From assembly GCA_020342235.1 (NCBI GenBank), contig CP073212.1:496001-560000 (forward strand): a stretch of 64,000 bases of DNA. The letters are read 5' to 3'. This DNA comes from Saccharomycopsis phalli. Taxonomy: Eukaryota > Ascomycota > Saccharomycetes > Ascoideales > Saccharomycopsidaceae. Position 1 is the stretch's first letter; each line of letters starts with the position of its first letter. Below the pieces are notes generated by a model. That model was not told the origin of the DNA and made no database searches. It saw only the letters and a list, made by a program, of their open reading frames with translations. Positions 49,848-58,342 of the stretch are shown here, piece by piece. The position numbers and the translations under genes are program-made.

Positions 49848-50516
49848 ATGCCTTCTACCATTCTTGTTGTGAACCCAAACCGGTCAGCTTCCGTGACCGA
49901 CAGTATCAAACTCTTGCTCAAACCACTAGATCCGGAAAATACAATCACCTACTTTACCGGGCCTCCGTCTGCGCCGGCGGAAATCTCAGACACCACTACA
50001 TCGAACCAATCTTTTGAGGCCTGTATCACTGAAATTGAGCCGATTATCAAAAAGTTTCTGGCAGTATTAATCTGCTGCTACTCACAGCATCCTCTTGTCG
50101 AGGATTTAGCCAAGAAGTATCCACAAAAGTACATTTCGGGCATCTTTGAGTCTTCGTTGGTATATGCCACCAGCAAGTTCCCACAGCCATTTGCCATCCT
50201 CACTTCCAGTGACTCGTGGGTCAAGAAGTTGGACGAGTCTGTTTATAGATTTTTTGGCAACAGCATTCCACACTTTAAAGGTACATATGCCAGCAACATC
50301 AATGTCTTGGGGCTTCAAGACCCGGTGAATTTTGCAAAGATTTTGGATCGTATTGCCGACATTTTACGTGGAAACCCCGAGGTAAGGGTGATTTTACTTG
50401 GCTGTGCGGGGTTTAGTGGGTTGGAGGAGAGGTTTATGGAACATTTTCCAGAGGTTGATTTTGTGGATACTGTCAAGACGGGGTTTAAACTTGGCAAGGC
50501 ATTGTGTGAGAAATGA
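49848..50516 (+). CDS. DCG1: Asp/Glu/hydantoin racemase family protein (DCG1-like)
   Basis: Protein of 222 residues with the start ILVVNPNRSASVTDSI, typical of the hydantoin racemase group and S. cerevisiae Dcg1. The two active-site thiol positions of the superfamily appear in LAVLICCYSQHPLVEDL and VILLGCAGFSGLEE. DCG1 in S. cerevisiae is nitrogen-regulated and linked to allantoin genes, but its reaction is not established. The ATG at 49848 follows cacaATGCC and gives the family N-terminus; 20 more codons are open upstream but have no counterpart. It is divergent from the zinc-cluster regulator, which could regulate it, though this is only inference. It converges with the GH16-like gene. Confidence 0.82.
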   Translation: MPSTILVVNPNRSASVTDSIKLLLKPLDPENTITYFTGPPSAPAEISDTTTSNQSFEACITEIEPIIKKFLAVLICCYSQHPLVEDLAKKYPQKYISGIFESSLVYATSKFPQPFAILTSSDSWVKKLDESVYRFFGNSIPHFKGTYASNINVLGLQDPVNFAKILDRIADILRGNPEVRVILLGCAGFSGLEERFMEHFPEVDFVDTVKTGFKLGKALCEK

Positions 50517-50612
50517 ATTTGATGATGAAATCTAGAGGGCCAATAACTTAGAGTAGAGAACCAAAGAGATTTGGGTTGAGAATCAGAGAGCTTATGTAAT
50601 TGAATAGTAATG

Positions 50613-50728
50613 CACATGATTTATACTATGTATAATTTGATAGTCTTCATAGATCATTAAAGAAGACCGTCACATGATTTATACTATATATAATTTAATA
50701 GTCTTCATAGATCATTAAGGAAGATCGT
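50613..50728. repeat. 58-bp direct duplication
   Basis: Two tandem copies (50613-50670 and 50671-50728) starting cacatgatttatactat, with about five differences. They lie between the convergent stops of the racemase and GH16-like genes, in a 298-base gap otherwise empty. Confidence 0.9.
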
Positions 50729-50814
50729 CTCATTGCTGACGATAATATTCCAATCCCATCTGCCAGCACACGTCTCAGAAAATATCATTTGCCGTTTGAA
50801 CCACTAGAACATGA

Positions 50815-51651
50815 TCATGTTGAAATTGCCTCGAATGTCAGATGAATTGGTACTAACGTTGTCGTCACTTGGCTCTTTGATACTTCAAAAGCTGTCAAGT
50901 CAATTGGATTCGTAGATATAGGCACAGAGGTCCCATAGGTCAATACCTTGTTGAAATACCCATCTGGATATCGCTCAGTGTAGAAAAACGCACCAGTGGA
51001 ATCGTGCAAATCCACCAAACTCAACCTAGCAGACAGATTGCCCATGCCATGTACCGCAAAGTTCAAAGTCGCGGGGTCAGAATAGTAGTTGTTGACATTT
51101 TTACTGAGAAGCACTTTAACAACAATGTCATCAACTTTGTACACCACTTTACCACTATCCCAGTCAAAAGAAGAATACTTGTGGAATCCCTCAGTCAAAT
51201 CGGCTGCCACTGACACTTTTTCGGACACAAGAGCAGTGCCGTTCAAGTATGGAACCACCTCATGGGGATGTAGAGCATCAACACCAAGTCCAAACCCACA
51301 GTAAACTGAAGATGATGAAAATACCGTAGAGGCATTGCCACTTGCGACTTGTCCTTGAAAACTAGCACTGCCATATTTGAAGTAAAATTGAGATGCAATG
51401 TAGTGAGAGTCAGCGTCATTGGCGTTTAGTTGCAATCCCAAAGGAGTGATTATTGGCTGTTGTCCATAATGATTAAAATACTGACCAGCAGAGGTGGTAT
51501 TTAAACCATGATGAGGACGATTGAAGTCGGAAGATTGATTATCAAGAGGAGAGGTAAAGGGTAATTTTAGCTGGTTCTTTGTGCCCGTGCCAAAGAGTAT
51601 ACCAATGACGTTGCAATGGATCAGGGAAATGAGTAAGAAGATTAGAAGCAT
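50815..51651 (-). CDS. Secreted GH16-like (concanavalin-fold) protein, divergent
   Basis: Secreted protein of 278 residues with signal peptide MLLIFLLISLIHCNVIG and several sequons (NTT, NAS, NGT, NLS). The middle resembles GH16 cell-wall transglycosylases (Crh type) in pattern: YFKYGSASFQGQVASGNAST, then KYSSFDWDSGKVVYKVDDIVV, corresponding to the family's F-H-Y-IDW--D-I-W-IDG strand, and the tail YPDG. The catalytic ExDxE segment is not seen; the equivalent place reads FGLGVDALHPHEV. It may therefore be a non-catalytic relative that binds glycans, or the resemblance may be only structural. No GPI tail follows. The family is proposed with caution. Confidence 0.5.
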   Translation of the reverse strand: MLLIFLLISLIHCNVIGILFGTGTKNQLKLPFTSPLDNQSSDFNRPHHGLNTTSAGQYFNHYGQQPIITPLGLQLNANDADSHYIASQFYFKYGSASFQGQVASGNASTVFSSSSVYCGFGLGVDALHPHEVVPYLNGTALVSEKVSVAADLTEGFHKYSSFDWDSGKVVYKVDDIVVKVLLSKNVNNYYSDPATLNFAVHGMGNLSARLSLVDLHDSTGAFFYTERYPDGYFNKVLTYGTSVPISTNPIDLTAFEVSKSQVTTTLVPIHLTFEAIST

Positions 51652-52011
51652 GGTAAGAATCTAGTAATCTAATAATCTAATAATCCAATCCAATAATCCA
51701 AGAATCTAAAAATCCAAATATCGATATCAAATATCAAATATCAATATCAATATCAATATCAATATCAATATCAATATCAATATCAATATCAATATCAATA
51801 TCAATATCAATATCAATATCAATATCAATATCAATATCAATATCAATATCAATATCAATATCAATATCAATATCAATATCAATATCAATATCAATATCAA
51901 TATCAATATCAATATCAATATCAAATATCAAATATCCAAATAAAAACCATCACATTCCCTAGACCCGTGCCATTTGCCCTGGATGCCACACACCTTGCCA
52001 GGGCACGCAAC
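51652..52011. other. Intergenic region dominated by a hexanucleotide array
   Basis: Between the GH16-like gene's start and the SGS1 stop. It starts with short aataatc-type repeats, followed by the (atatca)n array annotated separately, leaving little unique sequence. Confidence 0.6.
51736..51930. repeat. (ATATCA)n hexanucleotide array, about 31 copies
   Basis: Almost perfect 6-bp repeat. On the minus strand two frames stay open through it (alternating Ile-Leu or Ile-Asp), but these are artefacts. Its regularity implies recent expansion. Confidence 0.95.
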
Positions 52012-55000
52012 CTATTTAAAGTATGGCAGGGCCCTGGACAGAGTATTCTTTTCCTTCCTCAATGAGGCAATAAGAAACCTAAATTTGGGAAAATAGTTCT
52101 TGTAGTCCAGTGGGGAGGTGCCGTTGATCAGGTTAAACTCAGTCTTTGTCAATGGCAATTTCAGGGCGATTTCACGGAGCACTTGGTCGGAGAAGATCGA
52201 CGACGAGTTGCGTAGTTTGAGTTCGTTCATGAGCTTCAAACGCTGGTTTTTGAGCCGCTCGAAGCACGTCACTGCGAATCCACCGGGGTCGTTGTATATG
52301 TTCTCTAGACGAATTGGGCTGGAGGAAATGACCTTTTTTGGGGCCATGGACATTGCTCGAATGGGTTTTGCCCTTGACTTTTTAGCCGGTGCTTCTGTGA
52401 GCGACTCCTTCAAGTAAGCTCTTGCGGTAGTGATCTTTGGAGCTGGGCGCGGGTCCTTTTTCGATGACTTTGGAGCGGAATCTTCTTCAGTGACGGAGAT
52501 GGTGACTTTCTGGTTATTATTGAGTAACTGCCTGCAGTTTGCCGCGTCGATCCGCACGTAGTTGTTGGCGAACCCCGACTTGTTCATCACTGGGTACTCG
52601 ACAATGTACTGGAGGGTGATCAAGTGGAAGAAGATCCGCTGGAGGCGATTTCTGTCGATCGACTTGCCCATTCCGTGATATGGGCTCTTGTCGTGACCTG
52701 CCTGGATGATTTTCGTGCTTCTGGAGCCGCGGAAAATGTCCTGGCAGTGGAGTAACGTGACGGTATCTGACTGGACGCTGCGCACCAACTCGACGATTTT
52801 GCGAGCATGTTCGGTGACATCAACGACAACAGAGTTGCTCTTGTTGTTTGCGAGGCAGTTGTCGCACTTTTTGTGGCAGTCTCGCTTGTCAAAGGACTCG
52901 TTAAAGTACTGGAGCACCTGCTGCCGTCTGCAGTCGGTGGAGTTCTCACAGTACTGGATCACCTGCTTCAATTTGTTCAAGTGCTTTTCCTTGGCGGCGC
53001 TGTCGAGTTCCGAGTCCTTGTTGATCAAATTGATCATCATCCGTGCGTCCAGATACCAGTAGTACAAGATGCAGTCTGATGGGTTCCCATCACGCCCTGC
53101 ACGGCCAGTCTCTTGATAATAGCCTTCAAGGGTCCGTGGGAGCGTGGCATGGATGACAAACCGCACGTCGGGCTTGTCTATGCCCATGCCAAAGGCAATT
53201 GTTGCGCAAATAACGCTCACTTTGCCCAGCTGCCACAGGGTCTGGACCGCTAGTCTTTGCTCTGGTTTCAAGCCTGCGTGATAGTAATCTGCGCGGACAC
53301 CTCTGTCAATGAGCTGGGCTGCAATCTGCTCACAGGAGTTCTTTGAATGGCAGTATATGATGCCGGTTTGGTGCCTGTACTGGCCACATAGCAACTCGGC
53401 GATATCCTCGACAAACAACCGGGTCTTTCTCACAAGCCGATAGAACAAGTTGGTCCGGTTGAAGCTCTGCTTGAAGAACCGCGGCGCCTTCATGCCTAGA
53501 TTGTGGATAATGTCCATTTGCACATGCTCGTTGGCAGTGGCTGTAAGTGCCATGATTGGAATGTTGGGGTACGTCTGCTTGAAAAAACGCAAGCTCTGGT
53601 AGTCAGGCCGGAAATCGTGGCCCCAGGAGCTTACACAGTGAGCCTCGTCAACCACAATTCGCGCAAGAAGCTGGTTGTCAAAGAGCCGCTTGATTGCGTT
53701 CTTGGCCTGGCTGCTGGCACTGATCATCTCGGGCGACAAGTACACCAAATCAAACAGCCCGTTGGCAAACTGGCTGAGGGTCTGTCGGCGCTCCTCGGCA
53801 GTGCCTTTGGAGTTTATATAGGTGGCTGCCACCTGGCGTTGCTGAAGATGGGCCACTTGGTCCTGCATGAGCGAGATCAACGGCGAAATCACAATCGTGG
53901 TTCCTCGAGTGCGTCCCGACTTGATCACCGCAGGAAGCTGGTAGCACAACGACTTTCCCCCACCTGTGGGCATGAGCACAAACACGTCGTCGCCCAGCAA
54001 GGTCGTATCAATGGCCTCGAGTTGGTTTTCCCGGAAGCTCGTGAGCTGGAACACCAGACGAAGCTTCTGGGTCACTTCCAGCGACCAAGGAAAAGCCTGT
54101 CCGGTGGACTGAGGCGCAGTGACTATCTCGGGCGGATCGACAATGTCCAAGTCGGAAAAGTCTTCATCTTCAGAGAGCACGTTGATGATCTCGCGCTCGT
54201 CATTGAAGTTGATTTCGGGCACCAAGCTATCTTCGAATTCGTCCAAGTCGATGCTCTCGACGGTTCCCCGGGTTTCTTGTGCGGGAAATAGTTCTTCGGA
54301 CTCGGTTTCGCTGAGATCCTGTCTGGTGAAGTTGCCGTCGCTCAACAATTCCTGGTCATTGTCGTCCAAAAACTCTCTGTCCTGGGTATTGGCTTGGTCT
54401 CTTTGTTCCTCGGGTGTCAGCAAGAGTCCCAGATCGTTGGTGTTGTCAAAGTCGTCGGAATGGTTTGCTGGGTTTTGAAAGTTGGCTGGATCTTCAAAGT
54501 TGGCTGGATCTTCAAAGTTGGCTGGATCTTCAAAGTTGGCTGGATCTTCAAAGTTGGCTGGGTCTTCAAAGTTGGCTAGGTCGTTTTCAAAGTCGGTAAC
54601 GAGGTCATTTGGGGGGTTTGAGTCGGGATTGGAGTTGCCATTGGAAAAGTGGTTATTATCAAAGTTACCATTACCCAAGTGACCACGCACTTCATTCACT
54701 TCATTAGTCATTTCATGTTTCTTGTAATTTGGCATATAATTCTCCTTGTCCAGAAGAATCTCGTCATGTAAGCTGCTGGCAATCTCCAACACAGGATCAT
54801 CCTCAATCTCCTCGCTGATTTCCTGCACCAACGACTCGTGCGACTCCTCAATGGCATCAAAACTTTCCACCACCTGGGTCCTCAGAAACTTGGCGGCCTT
54901 CACCCGGTCTTTTAGTCGTGTCAAATCCCGGTCGATGCCCGCGAGTTCCTGGTCCAACTGCTTGTTGCGGCGGATTTTGTCGTTTTCGCTGAGGTTGCGC

Positions 55001-55869
55001 GACATGAGGTTTGCGGTTTTCATGTTGGACTTGGCGACTTTGGTTTCGAGGAGCAGGATGATTTGGTCCTGGATATTTATGGTGTCGAGTAGTTCTGCTG
55101 GGCTGGATGTGGTGGGTATTGGGTTTTTTTTATCGAGGTTTTTTCTTGGTCTTGGGGATCTGGTATTTGTATTGGATGTTTCGCGAGGTTTGGCCGGGTT
55201 TTCTTTTTTGACAATCTTTTCATTACTAGTGAACTTTTCATTACTAGTGAACTTTTCACTCCTAACAATCTTTTCACTCCTCTGGCTCTGTATATTTGGT
55301 CTAAGGATGTTTGTAGGGCCACTTGAATTTTCCAAGACTGTTGTATTTCCCGATCCATTTCCCGATCCATTTCCCGATTTACCTTCAGAACCTACAATTC
55401 CTCCACTCTTGAAACCTTCCCCCCTGGAACTTTCTCCCTTGGAACTTTTCTCAACTTCCACCAACTCACTGTCATCGTTGGTCACCACTTGACTCACATA
55501 TCCCCTCTTTTCGCGCTTCGTCCTGCTCTCTGGCTGAATCATCCGTCTCTTTATACCTCTCCGCTCCACTCCCCTATCCAGTCCTCTCTCCAGTCCTCTC
55601 TCCACCCCTCTCTCCACCCCTCTCTCCACCCCCCTCTCCACCCCTCTCTCCACCACATGCACCAGCAGCACCAACAAATCGTCCAACTGCGCATCCATAC
55701 TGTCGTTAAACACATCCTCCTCATCAGGCGCGTTCCCATGGGTCAAATCAATAATCTCCTCTAGCACAGGCACACGCCCAATGAACCTGCTCAACACGCT
55801 CTCGCGGCTCGGCAAATTGGCGCGTTTTTCCTCCATCCATTGCACTTGCTCGGTCAAGTTGTCAATCAT
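52012..55869 (-). CDS. SGS1: RecQ-family DNA helicase SGS1
   Basis: 3'-5' RecQ helicase of 1,285 residues (from the ATG at 55869) that works with Top3-Rmi1 to dissolve double Holliday junctions, help end resection and protect forks. Helicase motifs are all present: MPTGGGKSLCYQLPA (I), VVDEAHCVSSWGHDFRPDY (II and aromatic loop), MALTATA (III), GIIYCHSKNSCE (IV), ATIAFGMGIDKPDVRFVIH (V) and YYQETGRAGRDG (VI). The RQC zinc site (CRRQQVLQYF and CHKKCDNC) and a C-terminal HRDC domain follow. The N-terminal half is acidic and disordered with two in-frame repeats. The 55869 start gives MIDNLTEQVQW, like the Top3-binding N-terminus. An ATG at 55974 is in frame but would overlap the TAF6 start codon. 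Confidence 0.93.
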   Translation of the reverse strand: MIDNLTEQVQWMEEKRANLPSRESVLSRFIGRVPVLEEIIDLTHGNAPDEEDVFNDSMDAQLDDLLVLLVHVVERGVERGVERGVERGVERGLERGLDRGVERRGIKRRMIQPESRTKREKRGYVSQVVTNDDSELVEVEKSSKGESSRGEGFKSGGIVGSEGKSGNGSGNGSGNTTVLENSSGPTNILRPNIQSQRSEKIVRSEKFTSNEKFTSNEKIVKKENPAKPRETSNTNTRSPRPRKNLDKKNPIPTTSSPAELLDTINIQDQIILLLETKVAKSNMKTANLMSRNLSENDKIRRNKQLDQELAGIDRDLTRLKDRVKAAKFLRTQVVESFDAIEESHESLVQEISEEIEDDPVLEIASSLHDEILLDKENYMPNYKKHEMTNEVNEVRGHLGNGNFDNNHFSNGNSNPDSNPPNDLVTDFENDLANFEDPANFEDPANFEDPANFEDPANFEDPANFQNPANHSDDFDNTNDLGLLLTPEEQRDQANTQDREFLDDNDQELLSDGNFTRQDLSETESEELFPAQETRGTVESIDLDEFEDSLVPEINFNDEREIINVLSEDEDFSDLDIVDPPEIVTAPQSTGQAFPWSLEVTQKLRLVFQLTSFRENQLEAIDTTLLGDDVFVLMPTGGGKSLCYQLPAVIKSGRTRGTTIVISPLISLMQDQVAHLQQRQVAATYINSKGTAEERRQTLSQFANGLFDLVYLSPEMISASSQAKNAIKRLFDNQLLARIVVDEAHCVSSWGHDFRPDYQSLRFFKQTYPNIPIMALTATANEHVQMDIIHNLGMKAPRFFKQSFNRTNLFYRLVRKTRLFVEDIAELLCGQYRHQTGIIYCHSKNSCEQIAAQLIDRGVRADYYHAGLKPEQRLAVQTLWQLGKVSVICATIAFGMGIDKPDVRFVIHATLPRTLEGYYQETGRAGRDGNPSDCILYYWYLDARMMINLINKDSELDSAAKEKHLNKLKQVIQYCENSTDCRRQQVLQYFNESFDKRDCHKKCDNCLANNKSNSVVVDVTEHARKIVELVRSVQSDTVTLLHCQDIFRGSRSTKIIQAGHDKSPYHGMGKSIDRNRLQRIFFHLITLQYIVEYPVMNKSGFANNYVRIDAANCRQLLNNNQKVTISVTEEDSAPKSSKKDPRPAPKITTARAYLKESLTEAPAKKSRAKPIRAMSMAPKKVISSSPIRLENIYNDPGGFAVTCFERLKNQRLKLMNELKLRNSSSIFSDQVLREIALKLPLTKTEFNLINGTSPLDYKNYFPKFRFLIASLRKEKNTLSRALPYFK
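54479..54585 (-). repeat. 18-bp coding repeat in SGS1 (ANFEDP)
   Basis: Six copies of a hexapeptide ANFEDP, the last with N replacing D. The DNA units are nearly identical, so expansion is recent. It falls in the acidic disordered region. Confidence 0.9.
55553..55660 (-). repeat. 12-bp coding repeat in SGS1 (ERGV)
   Basis: About eight copies of a tetrapeptide ERGV/ERGL near the N-terminus; plus strand ctctccacccct-type units. Confidence 0.88.
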
Positions 55870-55961
55870 ACCGCGTTCCCAATGAGCGCAGTCCTGTACT
55901 TCCTGCACACGAGCCCCGGCGCGCAGGTATTTTTTGTCGCGAAATTTGAGTCCTTGGGACC

Positions 55962-57530
55962 ATGACCCCGGCATCTATTCCTCCCTCGAACTCGCTCTGG
56001 TCGCCTCTTGACACGGTGAAGGACGCGGCAGAGTCCGTGGGCATCCTGAACTTGCCCAACGAGGTGGCCAATGTGTTAGCCATGGACGTTGAGTACCGAG
56101 TATACCAGATAATCGAGCAGGCGCTCAAGTTTATGCGGCACTCGAAGCGCAAGACATTGAGCTCAAGAGACATCAACAAGGCCCTCAGGGTGTTGAACGT
56201 CGAGCCGTTGTATGGGTACGACGTTTCGAGGCCATTGAACTTCAAACAGGCATTGGTCGGACAGGCGTTGTACTACGTGGACGAGAACCAAGTAGACTTT
56301 GAGAAGTTGATCAGCAGCCCCTTGCCAAAGATCCCGCGCTTGGTGACGTTCACGGCGCACTGGCTCGCGATCGAGGGCGTACAGCCGAACATTCCACAAA
56401 ACCCGTCGTTGGCGGACATCAAGGCGGTGCCGGTGTCGGAGCGCGGGTCGTTGCAGAACATGATCTTGGATAGCAATTCGGCATTTGAAGAGGCTGGCAA
56501 GGACGAGGACGAAGCGTTGGGCGGAAACGACAAGTCGTTTGAAAACAACCTTGTCATCAAACCGTTGATCAAGCACGTGCTCTCGAAGGAGTTGCAGCTC
56601 TACTTCAACAAGATCATCCAGGTGTTGGCAGCGGCGCCCGACGGGAATCCGGAGTACGAGAACTTGAAGAACAGCGCATTGGTGTCGCTTCGCTCCGACC
56701 CCGGGTTGCACCAATTGGTGCCATACTTCATCCAGTTCATCTCCGAGACAATCACCAACAACTTGAGTAACGTGCCCTTGCTCTTCATCATGCTCGAGTC
56801 CATCTACTCGCTCCTCTCCAACGAAAACATCTTCCTCGACCCGTACATCCACTCGTTGTTGCCCTGCATCTTGACCTTGTTGCTTGCAAAACGCATCGGA
56901 AAACTCCCAGACGACTCCCATCAGGACCTCGATCTGTACCTCTCCCGCAACATGGACATCCGCGGCTACTCAGTCAACCTCTTGGGCCACATCTTGTCCA
57001 AGTACGGATCAAACTACAACACCCTCCGGTCACGTGTCGCCCGCACCTTGCTCAAGGCGTTCTTACAGTCTAGTATCACCGAACCAACTGCCAATAAAGA
57101 GTCCCTGGAGGCCACACAGGAATCCGATGACTCAGAGCGCGGCCTGAAGAACTTGGTCAAGAACTTTGGGTCCTACTATGGTGCAATCATCGGCATCAAG
57201 TATTTGGGGCATGAGGTGATCCGCTTGATCTTGGTTGGCAACTTGAAGGTCTGGTCCGAGTTGGTTCTCTCAGAGAGCGACGGCGACGACAGGGACATTG
57301 TCGTCCGCGAACGGGAAATCCTCATCAGTTCCATTCTCACCACGCTTCGTGAACTAAAGGGCCAGGCTGCCGACGAGTCACAGGCGCAGGTTGAGGAGCG
57401 GCTTGCCGAAAAAATCGGGGCGAGAATGGCTCTGGAGGTGTTGAAGCAGGACGACGGGCAGGCGATTGCCAATGGGATTTTCTTTGGGCTGCTTGACCAG
57501 GACGAGATGCAGGTTGACGGTGGAAAGTGA
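55962..57530 (+). CDS. TAF6: TAF6, TFIID and SAGA histone-fold subunit
   Basis: Protein of 522 residues (yeast Taf6 has 516). It is a core subunit shared by TFIID and SAGA. The N-terminal histone fold pairs with Taf9: LWSPLDTVKDAAESVGI, LAMDVEYRVYQIIEQALKFM, RHSKRKTLSSRDINKALRVLNVEPLYGYD. The conserved linker PRLVTFTAHWLAIEGVQPNIPQNP follows, then a HEAT-repeat domain with LSKELQLYFNKIIQVL, LHQLVPYFIQFISETI and NLVKNFGSYYGAIIGIKYLGHEVIR. It is head to head with SGS1; from the preferred SGS1 start the gap is 92 bases. A CTG codon in VGI-CTG-NLPNEV occupies a polar position in other Taf6 proteins, compatible with Ser. Confidence 0.97.
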   Translation: MTPASIPPSNSLWSPLDTVKDAAESVGILNLPNEVANVLAMDVEYRVYQIIEQALKFMRHSKRKTLSSRDINKALRVLNVEPLYGYDVSRPLNFKQALVGQALYYVDENQVDFEKLISSPLPKIPRLVTFTAHWLAIEGVQPNIPQNPSLADIKAVPVSERGSLQNMILDSNSAFEEAGKDEDEALGGNDKSFENNLVIKPLIKHVLSKELQLYFNKIIQVLAAAPDGNPEYENLKNSALVSLRSDPGLHQLVPYFIQFISETITNNLSNVPLLFIMLESIYSLLSNENIFLDPYIHSLLPCILTLLLAKRIGKLPDDSHQDLDLYLSRNMDIRGYSVNLLGHILSKYGSNYNTLRSRVARTLLKAFLQSSITEPTANKESLEATQESDDSERGLKNLVKNFGSYYGAIIGIKYLGHEVIRLILVGNLKVWSELVLSESDGDDRDIVVREREILISSILTTLRELKGQAADESQAQVEERLAEKIGARMALEVLKQDDGQAIANGIFFGLLDQDEMQVDGGK

Positions 57531-57587
57531 GTAGGTAATGAATAAATGGCGGTGCAATGACTAGGGATGTAGACTGGCTGAGGCGGA

Positions 57588-57690
57588 CAATGTAAGTGAT
57601 CAATGGACAATTTAAGTGATCAATGGACAATTTAAGTGATCAATGGACAATGGAAGTGATCAATGGACAATTTAAGTGATCAATGGACAA
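57588..57690. repeat. 20-bp minisatellite (gtgatcaatggacaatttaa)
   Basis: Five near-identical copies, then a zone of diverged relatives down to about 57900, which suggests an older and longer array. Confidence 0.9.
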
Positions 57691-58165
57691 TTACCAATAT
57701 TACGTGAATCCATTACCAATGTTAAGTAATCCAATCACCAATGTAAGTGATCAATGGCCAATGCTACCTAATTCAATAACCAATGTTATGTGATTCAAGT
57801 CAATAATCAATATACGTGATTTAATTACCAATGTTTGTGATCCATGGTCAATACTATGTAATTCAATGGCCAATGCTACGTAATTCAATTGCCAAGTGGT
57901 TGACAGTCTTGATGGAAAGTTTGAGACAGGCAAACATGCTCATGGCTGGTGGACGTATTGGAAGATAGCACCATGTCCAAGGCACGAGTAGAAACAAAAA
58001 TAGAAAAAGTGGATACATAATGTATAAAGGTAAATGATTTGGCTGACGTATTACAATGTGATATATGAACATGTCAAGCCAATTGCATGATATACTAGTC
58101 TAATCTACTGGCCATGAATAATGAGTTGTATTGGATAAGATTAACCACTACAAAAATTATGCCAA

Positions 58166-58275
58166 TATCCTCCAATTCATCTCCAATATCCAATACACCT
58201 CCAATATCCAATACACCTCCAATATCCAATACACCTCCAATATCCAATACATCTCCTATATCCAATACACCTCCA
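58166..58275. repeat. 18-bp minisatellite (atccaatacacctccaat) in the LYS9 promoter
   Basis: About six copies, one with acatctcctat, close to the LYS9 start. Confidence 0.9.
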
Positions 58276-58342
58276 CCAGGCTGGTGCTCATAATGCAGGC
58301 ATGAAAATGAGTCAAAGTTTTTCGCAACTTTTTCATCACAAA

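Larger units (their letters stand above)
57531..58342. other. Intergenic region with two minisatellites, LYS9 promoter
   Basis: Starts with a 20-bp array (57588-57690) that decays into looser accaatgttaagtgattcaa units up to about 57900. A second, 18-bp array (58166-58275) ends about 70 bases before the LYS9 start codon. I see no clear Lys14-type site. Confidence 0.55.

Noticed and set aside
51727-51931. Two 65-codon minus-strand ORFs of alternating Ile-Leu and Ile-Asp
   Set aside because: Translations of the hexanucleotide array.
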